DNA of 35,624 nt from JBBDIK01 sp964640385 (lineage in GTDB: Bacteria > Actinomycetota > UBA4738 > JBBDHU01), in the NCBI GenBank assembly GCA_964640385.1, contig CAZXFL010000019.1, positions 1 to 35,624 of the forward strand. Reading direction: 5' to 3'. Under the pieces are notes generated by a model. It was given only the letters and a program-made list of their open reading frames with translations. It made no database searches and had not been told where the DNA came from. Position 1 is the stretch's first letter, and each line of letters starts with the position of its first letter. A program made the translations under genes and the position numbers. Below, piece after piece: positions 15,723 to 24,201 of the stretch.

Positions 15723-16564
15723 GACGGATCCGAGCGGAGGTCTTGTCGAGCCGCAACCACGGCCGGCACCACACGATGACGATCGTCGCTCCGGAGATCG
15801 CCGAGCGCGCCCGGCCGGGGCAGTTCCTCCAGGTCGGGATGCCGGCCGATCGGTCATTCTTGCTGCGGAGGCCATTCGCTATCTACAAGGCTTCTCGACA
15901 GGGGGGATGGGCGGGCACGCTGGAGTTCGCATTCGCTCCTGGCGGCTCGGGCACCGACTGGCTCCGGACGGTCCGGGCGCACCAGTTCCTCGACGTGATC
16001 GGCCCGCTCGGGCGGGGTTTCGCGACCCCCAAGAACCGGAACGCGTGTCTGCTGATCGGAGAAGGCTACGCCTCGGGGCAGATGTACTTCCTGGCCGAGG
16101 AGCTGCGGGCGAAGGGCAAGCAGGTGGACATGATCATCGGCGGCCCGACGCAAGAGGCGATCTTCAAGCCGATCGAAGGCAAGCGCCTGGCGTCGTCCGT
16201 GACGGTCGTGACCGAGGACGGGAGCCTCGGCTCGCGCGGCACCATCGTCGATGTCCTCGCGGCCATGGCGGGGCAGACGGGTGCGGAAGTGATCTACGCG
16301 GCCGGAAGCACGGGCATGCTGCGCGCGGTCGCCGAGTACTGCAACCAGCAACGGATCCCGGCCCAGGTGGCCATCGAAGAGGCGATGGGCTGCGGATGGG
16401 GTCAGTGCTTCACCTGCGTGGTGCCGGTCACCCGCAAGGACGGGTCCGGGGTCGACCACGTGCGGTCCTGCACCGACGGCCCGGTGTTCAATTCCTCCCG
16501 GATCGCGTGGGATGTCTTGGTCCCGTCGGCGACGACCTCAGGGCCCGAAAGCGCGGACGGATGA
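15719..16564 (+). CDS. pyrK: Dihydroorotate dehydrogenase electron-transfer subunit PyrK (divergent)
   Basis: 281 residues from a GTG overlapping the carB stop. Ferredoxin-reductase fold: FAD-binding strand with LLRRPFAIYK (about 45-54), nucleotide-binding half, and a C-terminal [2Fe-2S] site with four cysteines in GCGWGQCFTCVVP and VRSCTDGP. With PyrD it passes electrons from dihydroorotate to NAD. Odd point: the dinucleotide motif that normally reads GGGIGxAP is here GEGYASGQ (in LLIGEGYASGQMYFL), so the electron acceptor may differ from NAD. The partner pyrD is also unusual. Adjacency to pyrD makes the general assignment firm. Confidence 0.88.
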   Translation: MRRIRAEVLSSRNHGRHHTMTIVAPEIAERARPGQFLQVGMPADRSFLLRRPFAIYKASRQGGWAGTLEFAFAPGGSGTDWLRTVRAHQFLDVIGPLGRGFATPKNRNACLLIGEGYASGQMYFLAEELRAKGKQVDMIIGGPTQEAIFKPIEGKRLASSVTVVTEDGSLGSRGTIVDVLAAMAGQTGAEVIYAAGSTGMLRAVAEYCNQQRIPAQVAIEEAMGCGWGQCFTCVVPVTRKDGSGVDHVRSCTDGPVFNSSRIAWDVLVPSATTSGPESADG

Positions 16565-17511
16565 AGCCCATCCTCGATGTGGACCTCGGCGGGATCGCGC
16601 TGCGCTCCCCGGTGATGGCGGCGTCGGGGTGCTTGCGATCGATCCGCGATGTCCACGGGTTGGTCGATGTGCGCCGGCTCGGCGGGATCGCGTCGATCAG
16701 CGTGACGTTGCAGCCGGTCCCCGGGTCGCCCGGTCCCCGGGTCGCCGAAACCCCGTCCGGGCTTCTGCACGCGACGGGCCATCAGAACCCAGGTCTGGAT
16801 GTGTTCCTCGAGGAGGAACTCCCGGTTCTGGCGCGCACCGGCGTTCCGGTGTTCGCGTCGGTGGGTGGTGGCAGCCTCGAAGAGTACCTGCGTGTGGGGA
16901 CGGCGCTGGCTGAGGCACCCGGGGTGGTGGCCCTTGAGATCAACCTGGCGTGTCCGAACGCGGAACGCGGGGGCGTGCTGTTCGCGCATCGTCCGGATCA
17001 CGCGGCCGAGGTCGTGGGCGCGCTTGCCCGGTCCACGCGCCTCCCCGTGTTCGCGAAGCTCTCGGGCGATGTGGCGGACATCGTCGACGTCGCGGGAGCC
17101 TGCATCCAGGCCGGGGCGCGCGGACTCACCCTGATCGGCGCGATACCGGGGATGGCGATCGCACCCGAGATCCGGGCCCCGCGGCTCGGCGCCGTCACCG
17201 GCTTCGTGTCGGGACCTGCGATCCGGCCGATGGCTCTGCGCGCGGTGTTCTTGGTTTCGCGGGCGTTCCCCGACGTGCCGATCATCGGGGTCGGCGGGGT
17301 GTCCGACGCCGCGAGCGCGGTCGAGTTCCTGTTGGCCGGCGCCTGGGCGGTGCAGGTCGGCACGGCGATGCTTGTCGATCCGGACGCCCCCCTCGAGATC
17401 ACGAAGGGGATCCTCGGCTACCTGCGGCAGCACCGAGTCGCAGACCCGTCGCAGCTGCGGCTGGTGCTCCGTCCGGCGCGGCCCGCTACCGACGTTGGCG
17501 GTGCGTCATGA
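16561..17511 (+). CDS. pyrD: Dihydroorotate dehydrogenase, class 1B-like catalytic subunit (divergent)
   Basis: 316-residue FMN TIM barrel, overlapping pyrK by ATGA. It keeps the class 1 catalytic Cys (Cys131 in EINLACPNAERGG), the Lys in VFAKLSGDVADIV (166) and the FMN-phosphate region SGPAIRPMAL and GVGGVSDAASAVEFLLAGAWAVQVGTA. Three usually conserved positions differ: the Lys of the TKT/SKS strand is Ile46 (GIASISVTLQP), GNP reads GSP, and GMLNAIGLQNPG reads GLLHATGHQNPG (Asn to His70). These contact FMN or orotate in the known enzymes. The complete pyr operon implies it is the working enzyme, unless a class 2 PyrD exists elsewhere. Confidence 0.88.
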   Translation: MKPILDVDLGGIALRSPVMAASGCLRSIRDVHGLVDVRRLGGIASISVTLQPVPGSPGPRVAETPSGLLHATGHQNPGLDVFLEEELPVLARTGVPVFASVGGGSLEEYLRVGTALAEAPGVVALEINLACPNAERGGVLFAHRPDHAAEVVGALARSTRLPVFAKLSGDVADIVDVAGACIQAGARGLTLIGAIPGMAIAPEIRAPRLGAVTGFVSGPAIRPMALRAVFLVSRAFPDVPIIGVGGVSDAASAVEFLLAGAWAVQVGTAMLVDPDAPLEITKGILGYLRQHRVADPSQLRLVLRPARPATDVGGAS

Positions 17512-18197
17512 ACCCACCGCCCGCGAACCCGATCGTTGCGGCGATCGACCGTTCCGCGCTCGAGGAGGCGGAAGCGCTCGCAGGGTTGCTCGTCCGCGAG
17601 GTCGGGATGCTCAAGGTCGGGCTGGAACTGCTGTGGGCGCACGGTCCCGAGGCGGTCCGGCGGATCGCAAGCATCGGGCCGGTCTTCGTGGACGCGAAGC
17701 TGCACGACATCCCCACGACGGTCGAGCGCGCCGCGGCGAACATCGCGTCCCTCGGCGTGGCGATGATGAACGTCCATGCCCTCGGCGGCGATGCGATGAT
17801 GCGGGCGGCCGTGGCCGGCGCACGTCGCGGGTCGGAGGCAGCGGGCGTTCCGATGCCCCTCGCGATCGCGGTGACCGTCCTTTCCAGCCAGTCGGGTGAG
17901 GAGCTCGCGAGTCCCGCATCGTTGGCGTACGAGGCGAAGGCCGCGGGACTCGACGGGGTGGTGGTGTCGGGGGAGGACGTGCGGGACGTCCGCGATGCCT
18001 GCGGTGATGACTTCTGTTTGGTCGTGCCGGGGATCCGGCCCGCGGGTACGAACGGCGACGATCAGGTACGCATCCTCGCCCCGGAGGAGGCCATCGAACG
18101 GGGCGCCGACTATGTGGTCATCGGACGTCCGATCACCGACGCCGCCGATCCAGCGGCGGCCGCTCGCGCGATCCGGTCCTCCCTCGCCGCCCGCTGA
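17508..18197 (+). CDS. pyrF: Orotidine 5'-phosphate decarboxylase
   Basis: Decarboxylates OMP to UMP. 229 residues, short type 1 form. The catalytic DxKxxD signature is DAKLHDIPTT (about 64-73); the start is PIVAAIDRSALEEA and the phosphate-binding end is VVPGIRPAG and YVVIGRPITDAADP. The ATG overlaps the pyrD stop (ATGA). It closes the pyr operon; no convincing terminator follows, and an 86-base intergenic region with the mihF promoter comes next. Confidence 0.96.
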   Translation: MNPPPANPIVAAIDRSALEEAEALAGLLVREVGMLKVGLELLWAHGPEAVRRIASIGPVFVDAKLHDIPTTVERAAANIASLGVAMMNVHALGGDAMMRAAVAGARRGSEAAGVPMPLAIAVTVLSSQSGEELASPASLAYEAKAAGLDGVVVSGEDVRDVRDACGDDFCLVVPGIRPAGTNGDDQVRILAPEEAIERGADYVVIGRPITDAADPAAAARAIRSSLAAR

Positions 18198-18214
18198 CCG
18201 GCGGCCGAGCTGCT

Positions 18215-18244
18215 TTGCCCCGGCTCAGACGCCCTGCGTATAAT
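18215..18244 (+). promoter_or_regulatory. Promoter of mihF-gmk-rpoZ-coaBC
   Basis: TTGCCC (18215-18220), an 18-base spacer and a consensus TATAAT (18239-18244) give a strong candidate. The start would be near 18251, leaving a leader of about 33 bases with AAGGAGG before the ATG of mihF. Confidence 0.65.
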
Positions 18245-18283
18245 CGCCGCCTCTAGCCGCGCACTCGAATCGAAGGAGGCAGG

Positions 18284-18598
18284 ATGCCCCTACCACAGCT
18301 TTCCGACGAACAACGCAAGCAGGCGCTCGCCAAGGCCGCGGACGCGCGTCGCAAGCGGGCGGTCTTGAAAGGCGAACTGAAGTCGGGGAAGCGCACCCTC
18401 AAGGACCTGCTCGCGCGGCAGGGCGATGACACCGTCGGCAAGATGAAGGTATCGACGGTGCTCGAGTCGCTCCCCGGGGTCGGGAAGGTTCGGGCGCGCA
18501 AGATCATGGAGCGGCTGGAGATCTCCGCGTCGCGCCGCATCCGGGGACTCGGGGCGAAGCAGAAGGAAGCGCTCCTCGCCGAGTTCGCGAAGCGATAG
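18284..18598 (+). CDS. mihF: Actinobacterial integration host factor (mIHF)
   Basis: Nucleoid-associated DNA-bending protein found in Actinobacteria, unrelated in fold to enterobacterial IHF. 104 residues. The start LPQLSDEQRKQALAKAADARRKRA, the helix KMKVSTVLESLPGVGKVRARKIMERL with its H2TH-type turn and the end RIRGLGAKQKEALLAEF closely follow the mycobacterial protein. Strong AAGGAGG (18273-18279) precedes the ATG at 18284. Its position upstream of gmk is also typical and is the best single phylum marker in the window. Confidence 0.95.
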   Translation: MPLPQLSDEQRKQALAKAADARRKRAVLKGELKSGKRTLKDLLARQGDDTVGKMKVSTVLESLPGVGKVRARKIMERLEISASRRIRGLGAKQKEALLAEFAKR

Positions 18599-18600
18599 CG

Positions 18601-19167
18601 GTGCCGGGCCGCCGAGGGCGGTTGTTCGTCATCTCCGGCCCGTCGGGCGTGGGCAAGGGGAGCGTCGTCGCGGCGCTGCTGGAGCGCGAGCCCTCGCCGG
18701 AACTGTCGGTCTCCTGTACGACGCGTGCACCTCGCGAGGGCGAGCGGGACGGCATCGAGTACCGGTTCCTGACCAGCGAGGCATTCGACGCACTCGTCGC
18801 GGGCGATGGGTTCCTGGAGTGGGCGGACGTGTTCGGTCGGCGGTACGGGACTCCTCGTGCGCCCGTAGAGGAGGCGCTCGACGCGGGCAAGGACGTGCTG
18901 CTCGAGATCGACGTACAGGGTGCCCGCAGTGTCCGCGAACGCATGCGAGATGCGGTCCTGGTCTTCCTGGTCCCGCCGTCGCGCGACGAATTGATCCGCA
19001 GGCTGCGCGAGCGGGGAACCGAGGACGAAGCAGCCCTACAGGGGCGCCTGGAGCGTGCGGATGTCGAGATGGCCGAGCGGAGCTGGTTCGATCACGTCGT
19101 GGTCAACGACGATCTGGGACGAGCGGCGGCCGAGGTCGCTGCTATCATCGAGGTACCGCGCGTCTGA
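18601..19167 (+). CDS. gmk: Guanylate kinase
   Basis: Phosphorylates GMP to GDP with ATP. 188 residues from the GTG two bases after the mihF stop. Walker A is ISGPSGVGKGS (about 11-21); the GMP-binding segment SVSCTTRAPREGERDGIEYRF, then LEIDVQGARSVRE and the lid RLRERGTEDEAALQGRL are as expected. Co-transcribed with mihF and followed by rpoZ after about 30 bases. Confidence 0.95.
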   Translation: MPGRRGRLFVISGPSGVGKGSVVAALLEREPSPELSVSCTTRAPREGERDGIEYRFLTSEAFDALVAGDGFLEWADVFGRRYGTPRAPVEEALDAGKDVLLEIDVQGARSVRERMRDAVLVFLVPPSRDELIRRLRERGTEDEAALQGRLERADVEMAERSWFDHVVVNDDLGRAAAEVAAIIEVPRV

Positions 19168-19198
19168 CGCGGTCGCCGCACGCACGGAAAGGGACCCC

Positions 19199-19453
19199 GT
19201 GATCGACGAACCGAAGCTCGACGACCTCCTGAAGTCGGTCGATTCGAAGTACACGTTGGTGGTGCTCGCCGCCAAGCGCGCGCGGGAGATCAACTCGTAC
19301 TACAGCCAGCTCGGTGAGGGTCGCGGGGAGTTCGTCCCGCCGCTCGTCGAGACCGGCGGCCTGCGCAACAAGCCGCTGTCGATCTCGCTCCAGGAGATCG
19401 CCGAGGAGAAGGTCGCTTATGAGCGTCCTGAGGCAGCCGCCGACGACGACTAG
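19199..19453 (+). CDS. rpoZ: RNA polymerase omega subunit
   Basis: Small subunit that assists folding and assembly of beta-prime. 84 residues. EPKLDDLLKSVDSKYTLVVLAAKRAREINSYY is the conserved core, followed by the acidic C-terminal tail seen in actinobacterial omega (ISLQEIAEEKVAYERPEAAADDD). AAAGGGA (19188-19194) supports the GTG at 19199. Its 3' end overlaps coaBC by 35 bases. Confidence 0.93.
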   Translation: MIDEPKLDDLLKSVDSKYTLVVLAAKRAREINSYYSQLGEGRGEFVPPLVETGGLRNKPLSISLQEIAEEKVAYERPEAAADDD

Positions 19454-20648
19454 CCCGCTGGCCGGGCGCCACGTACTGCTCGGCGTCACCGGCGGGATCG
19501 CCGCGTACAAGGCCTGTGTCCTCGTCCGCCTTCTCGTCGACCGGGGCGCCTCGGTGCAGGTCCTCATGACCGAGGCCGCGACGCGGTTCGTGGGGCCGGA
19601 TACCTTCGCCGCTCTCTCGGGGCGTCCTGCGTACACGGATCTGTTCGCCGAACCAGGACGCGTGTTGCACGTCGCGCTGGCGCATGAAGCCGACGTCGCC
19701 GCCATCGTGCCTGCTACCGCCAACACGCTGGCCAAGGTCGCGCTGGGCTTCGCCGACGACCTGCTGACCTCGACGTTCCTGGAAGTCACGGCACCGCTGG
19801 TCGTCGCACCCGCGATGCACTCGGGCATGTACGAGAACGCTACGACCCAGGAGAACCTGCGGCTCCTGGCCGAACGCGGCGTGCGGGTCGTCGGACCCGT
19901 CACGGGCCCGCTGGCGGCCGGCGACGAGGGGATCGGTCGCATGATGGAGCCCGAGGAGATCCTCGGCGAGCTCGAGGCCGCCGTCGGCCGCGGCCGGGAC
20001 CTGGAGGGACGCCGGATCCTGGTGACGGCGGGGCCGACGTGGGAACCGCTGGATGCGGTTCGTTTCGTGGGCAACCGCTCGAGCGGGAAGATGGGCTTCG
20101 CGGTGGCCGCTGAGGCGTTCCTGCGCGGCGCGGAGGTCACCGTGGTTCTGGGACCGGGTACCGAGCGGCCACCCGCCGGCCTGTCGGTCGTTCCGGTGTC
20201 CACCGCCGAACAGATGCGGGCGGCCGTGCTGGAGGTGGCCGAGAGCATGGACGTCGTCGTGATGGCGGCGGCCGTAGCCGACTTCCGACCCGATCAGCCC
20301 TCGTCCGGGAAGCTCAAGAAGGATGAAGGCCCTCCCGAGGTCCGGCTGGTGCCGAACCCCGACATCCTCTTGGAACTCGGTGAGCGTAAGCCGGAAGGTC
20401 AGGTCCTCGTGGGGTTCGCGGCCGAGACCGAGGACCTCGAGGAGGCCGGCCGCGACAAGCTCGAACGCAAGCAGGCGGACCTGGTCGTGGTGAACGAGGT
20501 CGGCCGCGCCGGGACGGGATTCGGGGCCGAGCAGAACCACGCCATGATCGTGTCTCGCTCCGGGGATGACTCGGCCTTGAAGACATGGACCAAGCGCGAG
20601 CTCGCGCGGGAACTCTGTGACCGGATCGAGAAGTCGCTTGCCGGGTGA
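19419..20648 (+). CDS. coaBC: Bifunctional CoaBC: phosphopantothenoylcysteine synthetase/decarboxylase
   Basis: Two consecutive steps of coenzyme A synthesis in 409 residues. The CoaC flavoprotein domain (about 1-185) has GVTGGIAAYKA, His84 in RVLHVALAHEAD, VPATANTLAKVALG and PAMHSGMYENAT; the CoaB domain (about 190-409) has VTAGPTWEPLDAVRFVGNRSSGKMG and PNPDILLELG. Two CoaC positions differ from the E. coli enzyme: the PAMN Asn is His134 and the catalytic Cys of the ACGD motif is Ala167 (LAAGDEGIGRM). I recall such changes in other actinobacterial CoaBC proteins but cannot check here. The ATG at 19419 lies within rpoZ, after AGGAG. Confidence 0.95.
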   Translation: MSVLRQPPTTTSPLAGRHVLLGVTGGIAAYKACVLVRLLVDRGASVQVLMTEAATRFVGPDTFAALSGRPAYTDLFAEPGRVLHVALAHEADVAAIVPATANTLAKVALGFADDLLTSTFLEVTAPLVVAPAMHSGMYENATTQENLRLLAERGVRVVGPVTGPLAAGDEGIGRMMEPEEILGELEAAVGRGRDLEGRRILVTAGPTWEPLDAVRFVGNRSSGKMGFAVAAEAFLRGAEVTVVLGPGTERPPAGLSVVPVSTAEQMRAAVLEVAESMDVVVMAAAVADFRPDQPSSGKLKKDEGPPEVRLVPNPDILLELGERKPEGQVLVGFAAETEDLEEAGRDKLERKQADLVVVNEVGRAGTGFGAEQNHAMIVSRSGDDSALKTWTKRELARELCDRIEKSLAG

Positions 20649-20665
20649 GGCCGTCCCCTGCCCGC

Positions 20666-20671
20666 TATAAT
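20666..20671 (+). promoter_or_regulatory. -10 box of metK (near-leaderless)
   Basis: A consensus TATAAT nine bases before the metK ATG (20681). Transcription should begin within about three bases of the ATG, and no Shine-Dalgarno sequence is present. No -35 box at proper spacing. No SAM riboswitch is possible in so short a leader. Confidence 0.6.
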
Positions 20672-20680
20672 CCGGCGGAC

Positions 20681-21865
20681 ATGAGCGGCTCCTACCTCTT
20701 CACCTCGGAATCGGTCACGGAAGGCCACCCAGACAAACTCGCGGACCAGATCTCGGACGCCGTCCTGGACGCCATCATCGGCGAGGATCCGTTCGGGCGG
20801 GTTGCCTGCGAAACGCTGATCACGACCGGCATCGTGATGGTGGCGGGCGAGATCACGACCGAGGCCTACGTGGATATCGCCCCGCTCGTGCGCGACGCGA
20901 TCGTCGAGGTCGGTTACACGGACGCCCGGTTCGGGATCGACGGGTATACGTGTGGCGTCATCACCGCCATCCAGGAGCAGTCTCCCGACATCGCGGTCGG
21001 TGTCGACGACGCGCTCGAGCACCGCGGTGGCTCGGCCGACGACCTCGATTCTCTCGGCGCGGGCGACCAGGGGATGATGTTCGGGTTCGCCTGCCGCGAG
21101 ACCGACGAGCTCATGCCGATGCCCATCGCGATGGCGCATCGACTCGCGCAGCGGCTCACCGACGTCCGCAAGGCGGGCGTCGTTCCGTATCTGCGTCCCG
21201 ACGGCAAGAGCCAGGTCTCCATCGAGTACGTGGAGGGACGGCCGGTCCGCGTGAACACGGTCCTGATCTCTGCGCAGCACCGCGAGGAGGTCGACGTGGA
21301 CACGCTCCTCGCTCCGGACGTGACCGCCGAGGTCATCGATCCGGTCCTGAAGGAATTCGAGCTCGATGCCGACGGCGTCCGGGTGCTCGTCAATCCCACC
21401 GGCCGCTTCGAGATCGGTGGACCGAAGGCCGACACGGGCTTGACCGGTCGCAAGATCATCGTGGATACCTACGGCGGCATGGCTCCGCATGGCGGGGGGG
21501 CGTTCTCCGGCAAGGATCCGACCAAGGTCGACCGTTCCGCCGCGTACATGGCCCGCTACGTCGCGAAGAACGTCGTCGCCGCCGGCCTCGCAGACCGCTT
21601 CCAGATCCAGCTGGCCTACGCGATCGGGACGGCCCAGCCGGTGTCGATCAATATCGATGCCTTCGGGACCGAGCAGGTCGCACCCGAGAAGATCCAGGCG
21701 TTGGTCACCGACGCGTTCGACTACCGTCCTGCGGCGATCATCCGCGACCTGGACCTGCGCCGCCCCCTCTACCGCGCGACCGCAGCCTACGGCCACTTCG
21801 GCCGCAAGGAGTTCCCCTGGGAGGCGACCGACCGCGCGGACGAGCTGCGCTCGGCCGCCGGCTAG
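20681..21865 (+). CDS. metK: S-adenosylmethionine synthetase
   Basis: Makes SAM from methionine and ATP. 394 residues from the ATG at 20681, whose product begins MSGSYLFTSESVTEGHPDKLADQ. The signatures GAGDQGMMFGFA (about 117-128) and GGGAFSGKDPTKVDRS (about 269-284) are intact, as is the C-terminal AYGHFGRKEFPWE. An upstream GTG at 20645 would lie before the -10 box and is rejected. Confidence 0.97.
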   Translation: MSGSYLFTSESVTEGHPDKLADQISDAVLDAIIGEDPFGRVACETLITTGIVMVAGEITTEAYVDIAPLVRDAIVEVGYTDARFGIDGYTCGVITAIQEQSPDIAVGVDDALEHRGGSADDLDSLGAGDQGMMFGFACRETDELMPMPIAMAHRLAQRLTDVRKAGVVPYLRPDGKSQVSIEYVEGRPVRVNTVLISAQHREEVDVDTLLAPDVTAEVIDPVLKEFELDADGVRVLVNPTGRFEIGGPKADTGLTGRKIIVDTYGGMAPHGGGAFSGKDPTKVDRSAAYMARYVAKNVVAAGLADRFQIQLAYAIGTAQPVSINIDAFGTEQVAPEKIQALVTDAFDYRPAAIIRDLDLRRPLYRATAAYGHFGRKEFPWEATDRADELRSAAG

Positions 21866-21883
21866 CCGCACCGAGGGCCGTCC

Positions 21884-23656
21884 GTGGCCCGCATGAACGA
21901 CCTCCTGTCCGGTCCCGTCGACGTCTGCATCGACCGTCCGCTCCTCTCGCTCGATCGTCCGTTCACCTATGCGCTGTCCGAGGATCACAGCGCCGGAACC
22001 GGCAGCCTCGTGTCGGTGAGGTTCCACGGCAAGCTCACGAAGGGCTGGGTGCTTGGCCTCGCGGAGGACGCGCCGGAGAAGATCCTGCAGGTCCAGAAGG
22101 TCCACGGCCCGGTGCGGTTCTTCGCCGAGGACTCGCTGCAACTCCTGCGGTGGGTTGCGGAGCGCTACGTCGCCCCGCTCGCCGCCGTTATCGGTCGGAG
22201 CGTGCCGCCGCGGGTCGTCTCCGAGGAGGAGGCGCCGATCGCGCCGGAACCGGCTCCCGTCCCCACCGCGCCGACCCGGTCGCTGCTCGAGGACTATCGC
22301 GACGGCCCGCGGCTGCTGGGCTCGATCGCATCGGGTGATGGAGCGTTCATCGTCCGTCCGGCACCCGCCGAGGAGGTGGCGGTCGTCGTCGAGGCGGTCG
22401 GCGCCTGCCTGGCCTCCGGCCGCCGCGCGATCGTGCTGGTTCCGGAGGCGGAACCGATCCCGGCCACGGCCCGTGCCCTCGAGGATGCGTTCGCGGAACG
22501 CTGCTTGCTGTATCTGGGTGGCGGCAAGCGGGAGCGGTACCGGATGTGGCTGGACGTGCTCGCCGGCCGCTACGACGTCGTAGTGGGAACGCGGCCGGCC
22601 GTGTTCGCTCGACTCGAGGACGTCGGGCTGATCTGGGTGGCGCGCGAGAGTCACGCGGCGCATCGCGAGGACCGCTCGCCGTACTACCACGTACGCGATG
22701 TCGCCCTCGCGCGCGCCTCGTTGTCGGGCGCCGTTGCCGTCATGGCGTCGCTGTGTCCCTCGTCGGAGGCCGTGGTGACCGGCGCACCCGAAGTGGCGCC
22801 CGCCGGACGATCGTGGCCGCCGGTCGAGGTGGTCAAGCCCGGTCCCGAAGGCCGGGCCCCGCGGCTGGTCTCGGCGTTGAAGCAGACCCGGGGCGCGTTC
22901 CTGTTCGAACCCCTCCGCGGGTACGGCGTCGCCCAGGTCTGCAGGGCATGTGGGGAGGCGGCGGCCTGCGCGCGTTGCGGCGGTCTCCTGCGGATGGAGG
23001 CTGGCCGGGTCAGCTGCGCGGTCTGTGCAGCCCCGGGCAGGTGCGCGACCTGCGGTGCGACCGATTTCGGGCTTCGGCGCGGTGGAGCCGAGCGCGTAGA
23101 GGAATGGCTCCGCGGATTGGTGTCTCTGCCCGTGCGGGCCGGCGAGCCGGCGCCGGGCTCCGTCACGGTCGGCGGGGCGGATGTCGTCCGCGACCTGGGT
23201 CCCGTCGGCCTCGATCTCGTCGGGATCCTCGATGCGGACCTGGTCGCCAGACGGCCGGGCGTCGGTGCTGCCGAGCGCGGGCTGGCGGTTTGGATGGAGG
23301 CGGCCGCATGGGCGGCGGACGGCCGTGTGATCGTGCAGACGGCACATCCGAACGACCCGGCGGTGCAGGCGCTCGTCGGCGGGAACCCATCGCGGTTCCA
23401 TCGGGCCGAATCCGCGCGACGCGTGGATGCCGGCTTCCCGCCCGGCGCGGCCGTGTACCGCGTGGCGGGCGGATCGGACCTGCCGGAGGCGCTGCGAACC
23501 CTTGCCCCGATCACCCTGCTCGTCTCATCGTCCGAGACCGAGACGATATGCTTGGTCACGATCGGCCGCGACGACGTACGTACCTTCGGTGATCGCATCC
23601 GGGAACTGGCGCGGGAAGGCGTCGTGACGCGGGTCGAAGCGGAACCTCATCTGTGA
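21884..23656 (+). CDS. priA: PriA-like primosomal protein with degenerate helicase motifs
   Basis: 590 residues. The N-terminal 3'-DNA-binding domain (RPLLSLDRPFTYALSE to about 115) and the Cys cluster (CRACGEAAACARCGG, then CAVCAAPGRCATCG, about 350-392) are clearly PriA. The helicase core is degenerate: no Walker A GxGKT, the Walker B DEEH reads ARESH, and the arginine finger of motif VI is missing, although YYHVRDVALARA and GILDADL survive. Loss of helicase motifs is a known feature of actinobacterial PriA, so it probably serves as a loader scaffold in replication restart rather than as a helicase. GAGGG (21873-21877) supports the GTG at 21884. Confidence 0.9.
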   Translation: MARMNDLLSGPVDVCIDRPLLSLDRPFTYALSEDHSAGTGSLVSVRFHGKLTKGWVLGLAEDAPEKILQVQKVHGPVRFFAEDSLQLLRWVAERYVAPLAAVIGRSVPPRVVSEEEAPIAPEPAPVPTAPTRSLLEDYRDGPRLLGSIASGDGAFIVRPAPAEEVAVVVEAVGACLASGRRAIVLVPEAEPIPATARALEDAFAERCLLYLGGGKRERYRMWLDVLAGRYDVVVGTRPAVFARLEDVGLIWVARESHAAHREDRSPYYHVRDVALARASLSGAVAVMASLCPSSEAVVTGAPEVAPAGRSWPPVEVVKPGPEGRAPRLVSALKQTRGAFLFEPLRGYGVAQVCRACGEAAACARCGGLLRMEAGRVSCAVCAAPGRCATCGATDFGLRRGGAERVEEWLRGLVSLPVRAGEPAPGSVTVGGADVVRDLGPVGLDLVGILDADLVARRPGVGAAERGLAVWMEAAAWAADGRVIVQTAHPNDPAVQALVGGNPSRFHRAESARRVDAGFPPGAAVYRVAGGSDLPEALRTLAPITLLVSSSETETICLVTIGRDDVRTFGDRIRELAREGVVTRVEAEPHL

Positions 23657-23671
23657 AGTCAGGAGTCTGAA

Positions 23672-24184
23672 GTGGCGGTACTGCCGATGCGGATCTTCGG
23701 GGATCCGGTCCTGCGAGAACCGTGCCGCGACGTGGAACGCTTCGACGCGTCGCTGGCGAAGCTCGGGGTCGATCTGCTCGACGCGATGGAGCACTACTCG
23801 GGCGTCGGCGTTGCGGCGAACCAGATCGGACTCTCCCTGCGGGTGTTCGTCTACGACGATGACGGAACGCCCTGCTGGCTGGTCAACGCGGAGATCTCGG
23901 ATCTCGAGGGTGAGGAGACGATCGAGGAAGGGTGTCTCTCGGTCCCCGGGCTGTACTTCCCGATCATGAGGGCCACGCGCCTGCAGCTCAAGGGGTTCGA
24001 TCTGCGGGGCGAGCCCGTGGAATTCGCGGCCGATGGCTTCGTCGCGCGCGTCATGCAACACGAGACGGATCACCTGAAGGGGCTTCTCTACCTCGACCGG
24101 CTCGATGACGCCACGCGGCGTGAGGCGATGCGGCAGATCCGGGAACAGGACATCGGAGCACGGGAGGTCCAGCGGCGGACGTAG
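23672..24184 (+). CDS. def: Peptide deformylase
   Basis: Removes the formyl group from new polypeptides. 170 residues with all three metal-site motifs: GVGVAANQIGL (about 47-57), EEGCLSVPG with the metal Cys, and MQHETDHLKGLLY with the two His and catalytic Glu. AGGAG (23661-23665) lies 6 bases before the GTG at 23672. Followed by fmt, the partner formyltransferase, 17 bases later or less. Confidence 0.97.
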   Translation: MAVLPMRIFGDPVLREPCRDVERFDASLAKLGVDLLDAMEHYSGVGVAANQIGLSLRVFVYDDDGTPCWLVNAEISDLEGEETIEEGCLSVPGLYFPIMRATRLQLKGFDLRGEPVEFAADGFVARVMQHETDHLKGLLYLDRLDDATRREAMRQIREQDIGAREVQRRT

Positions 24185-24201
24185 CGGCCGGCCTGCGCGT
24201 C

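Noticed and set aside
20399..23401. A 1000-codon open frame on the minus strand opposite metK and priA
   Set aside because: High G+C makes antisense frames long. The product is low-complexity Arg/Pro/Gly/Asp-rich without domains, and the plus strand carries two clear genes.
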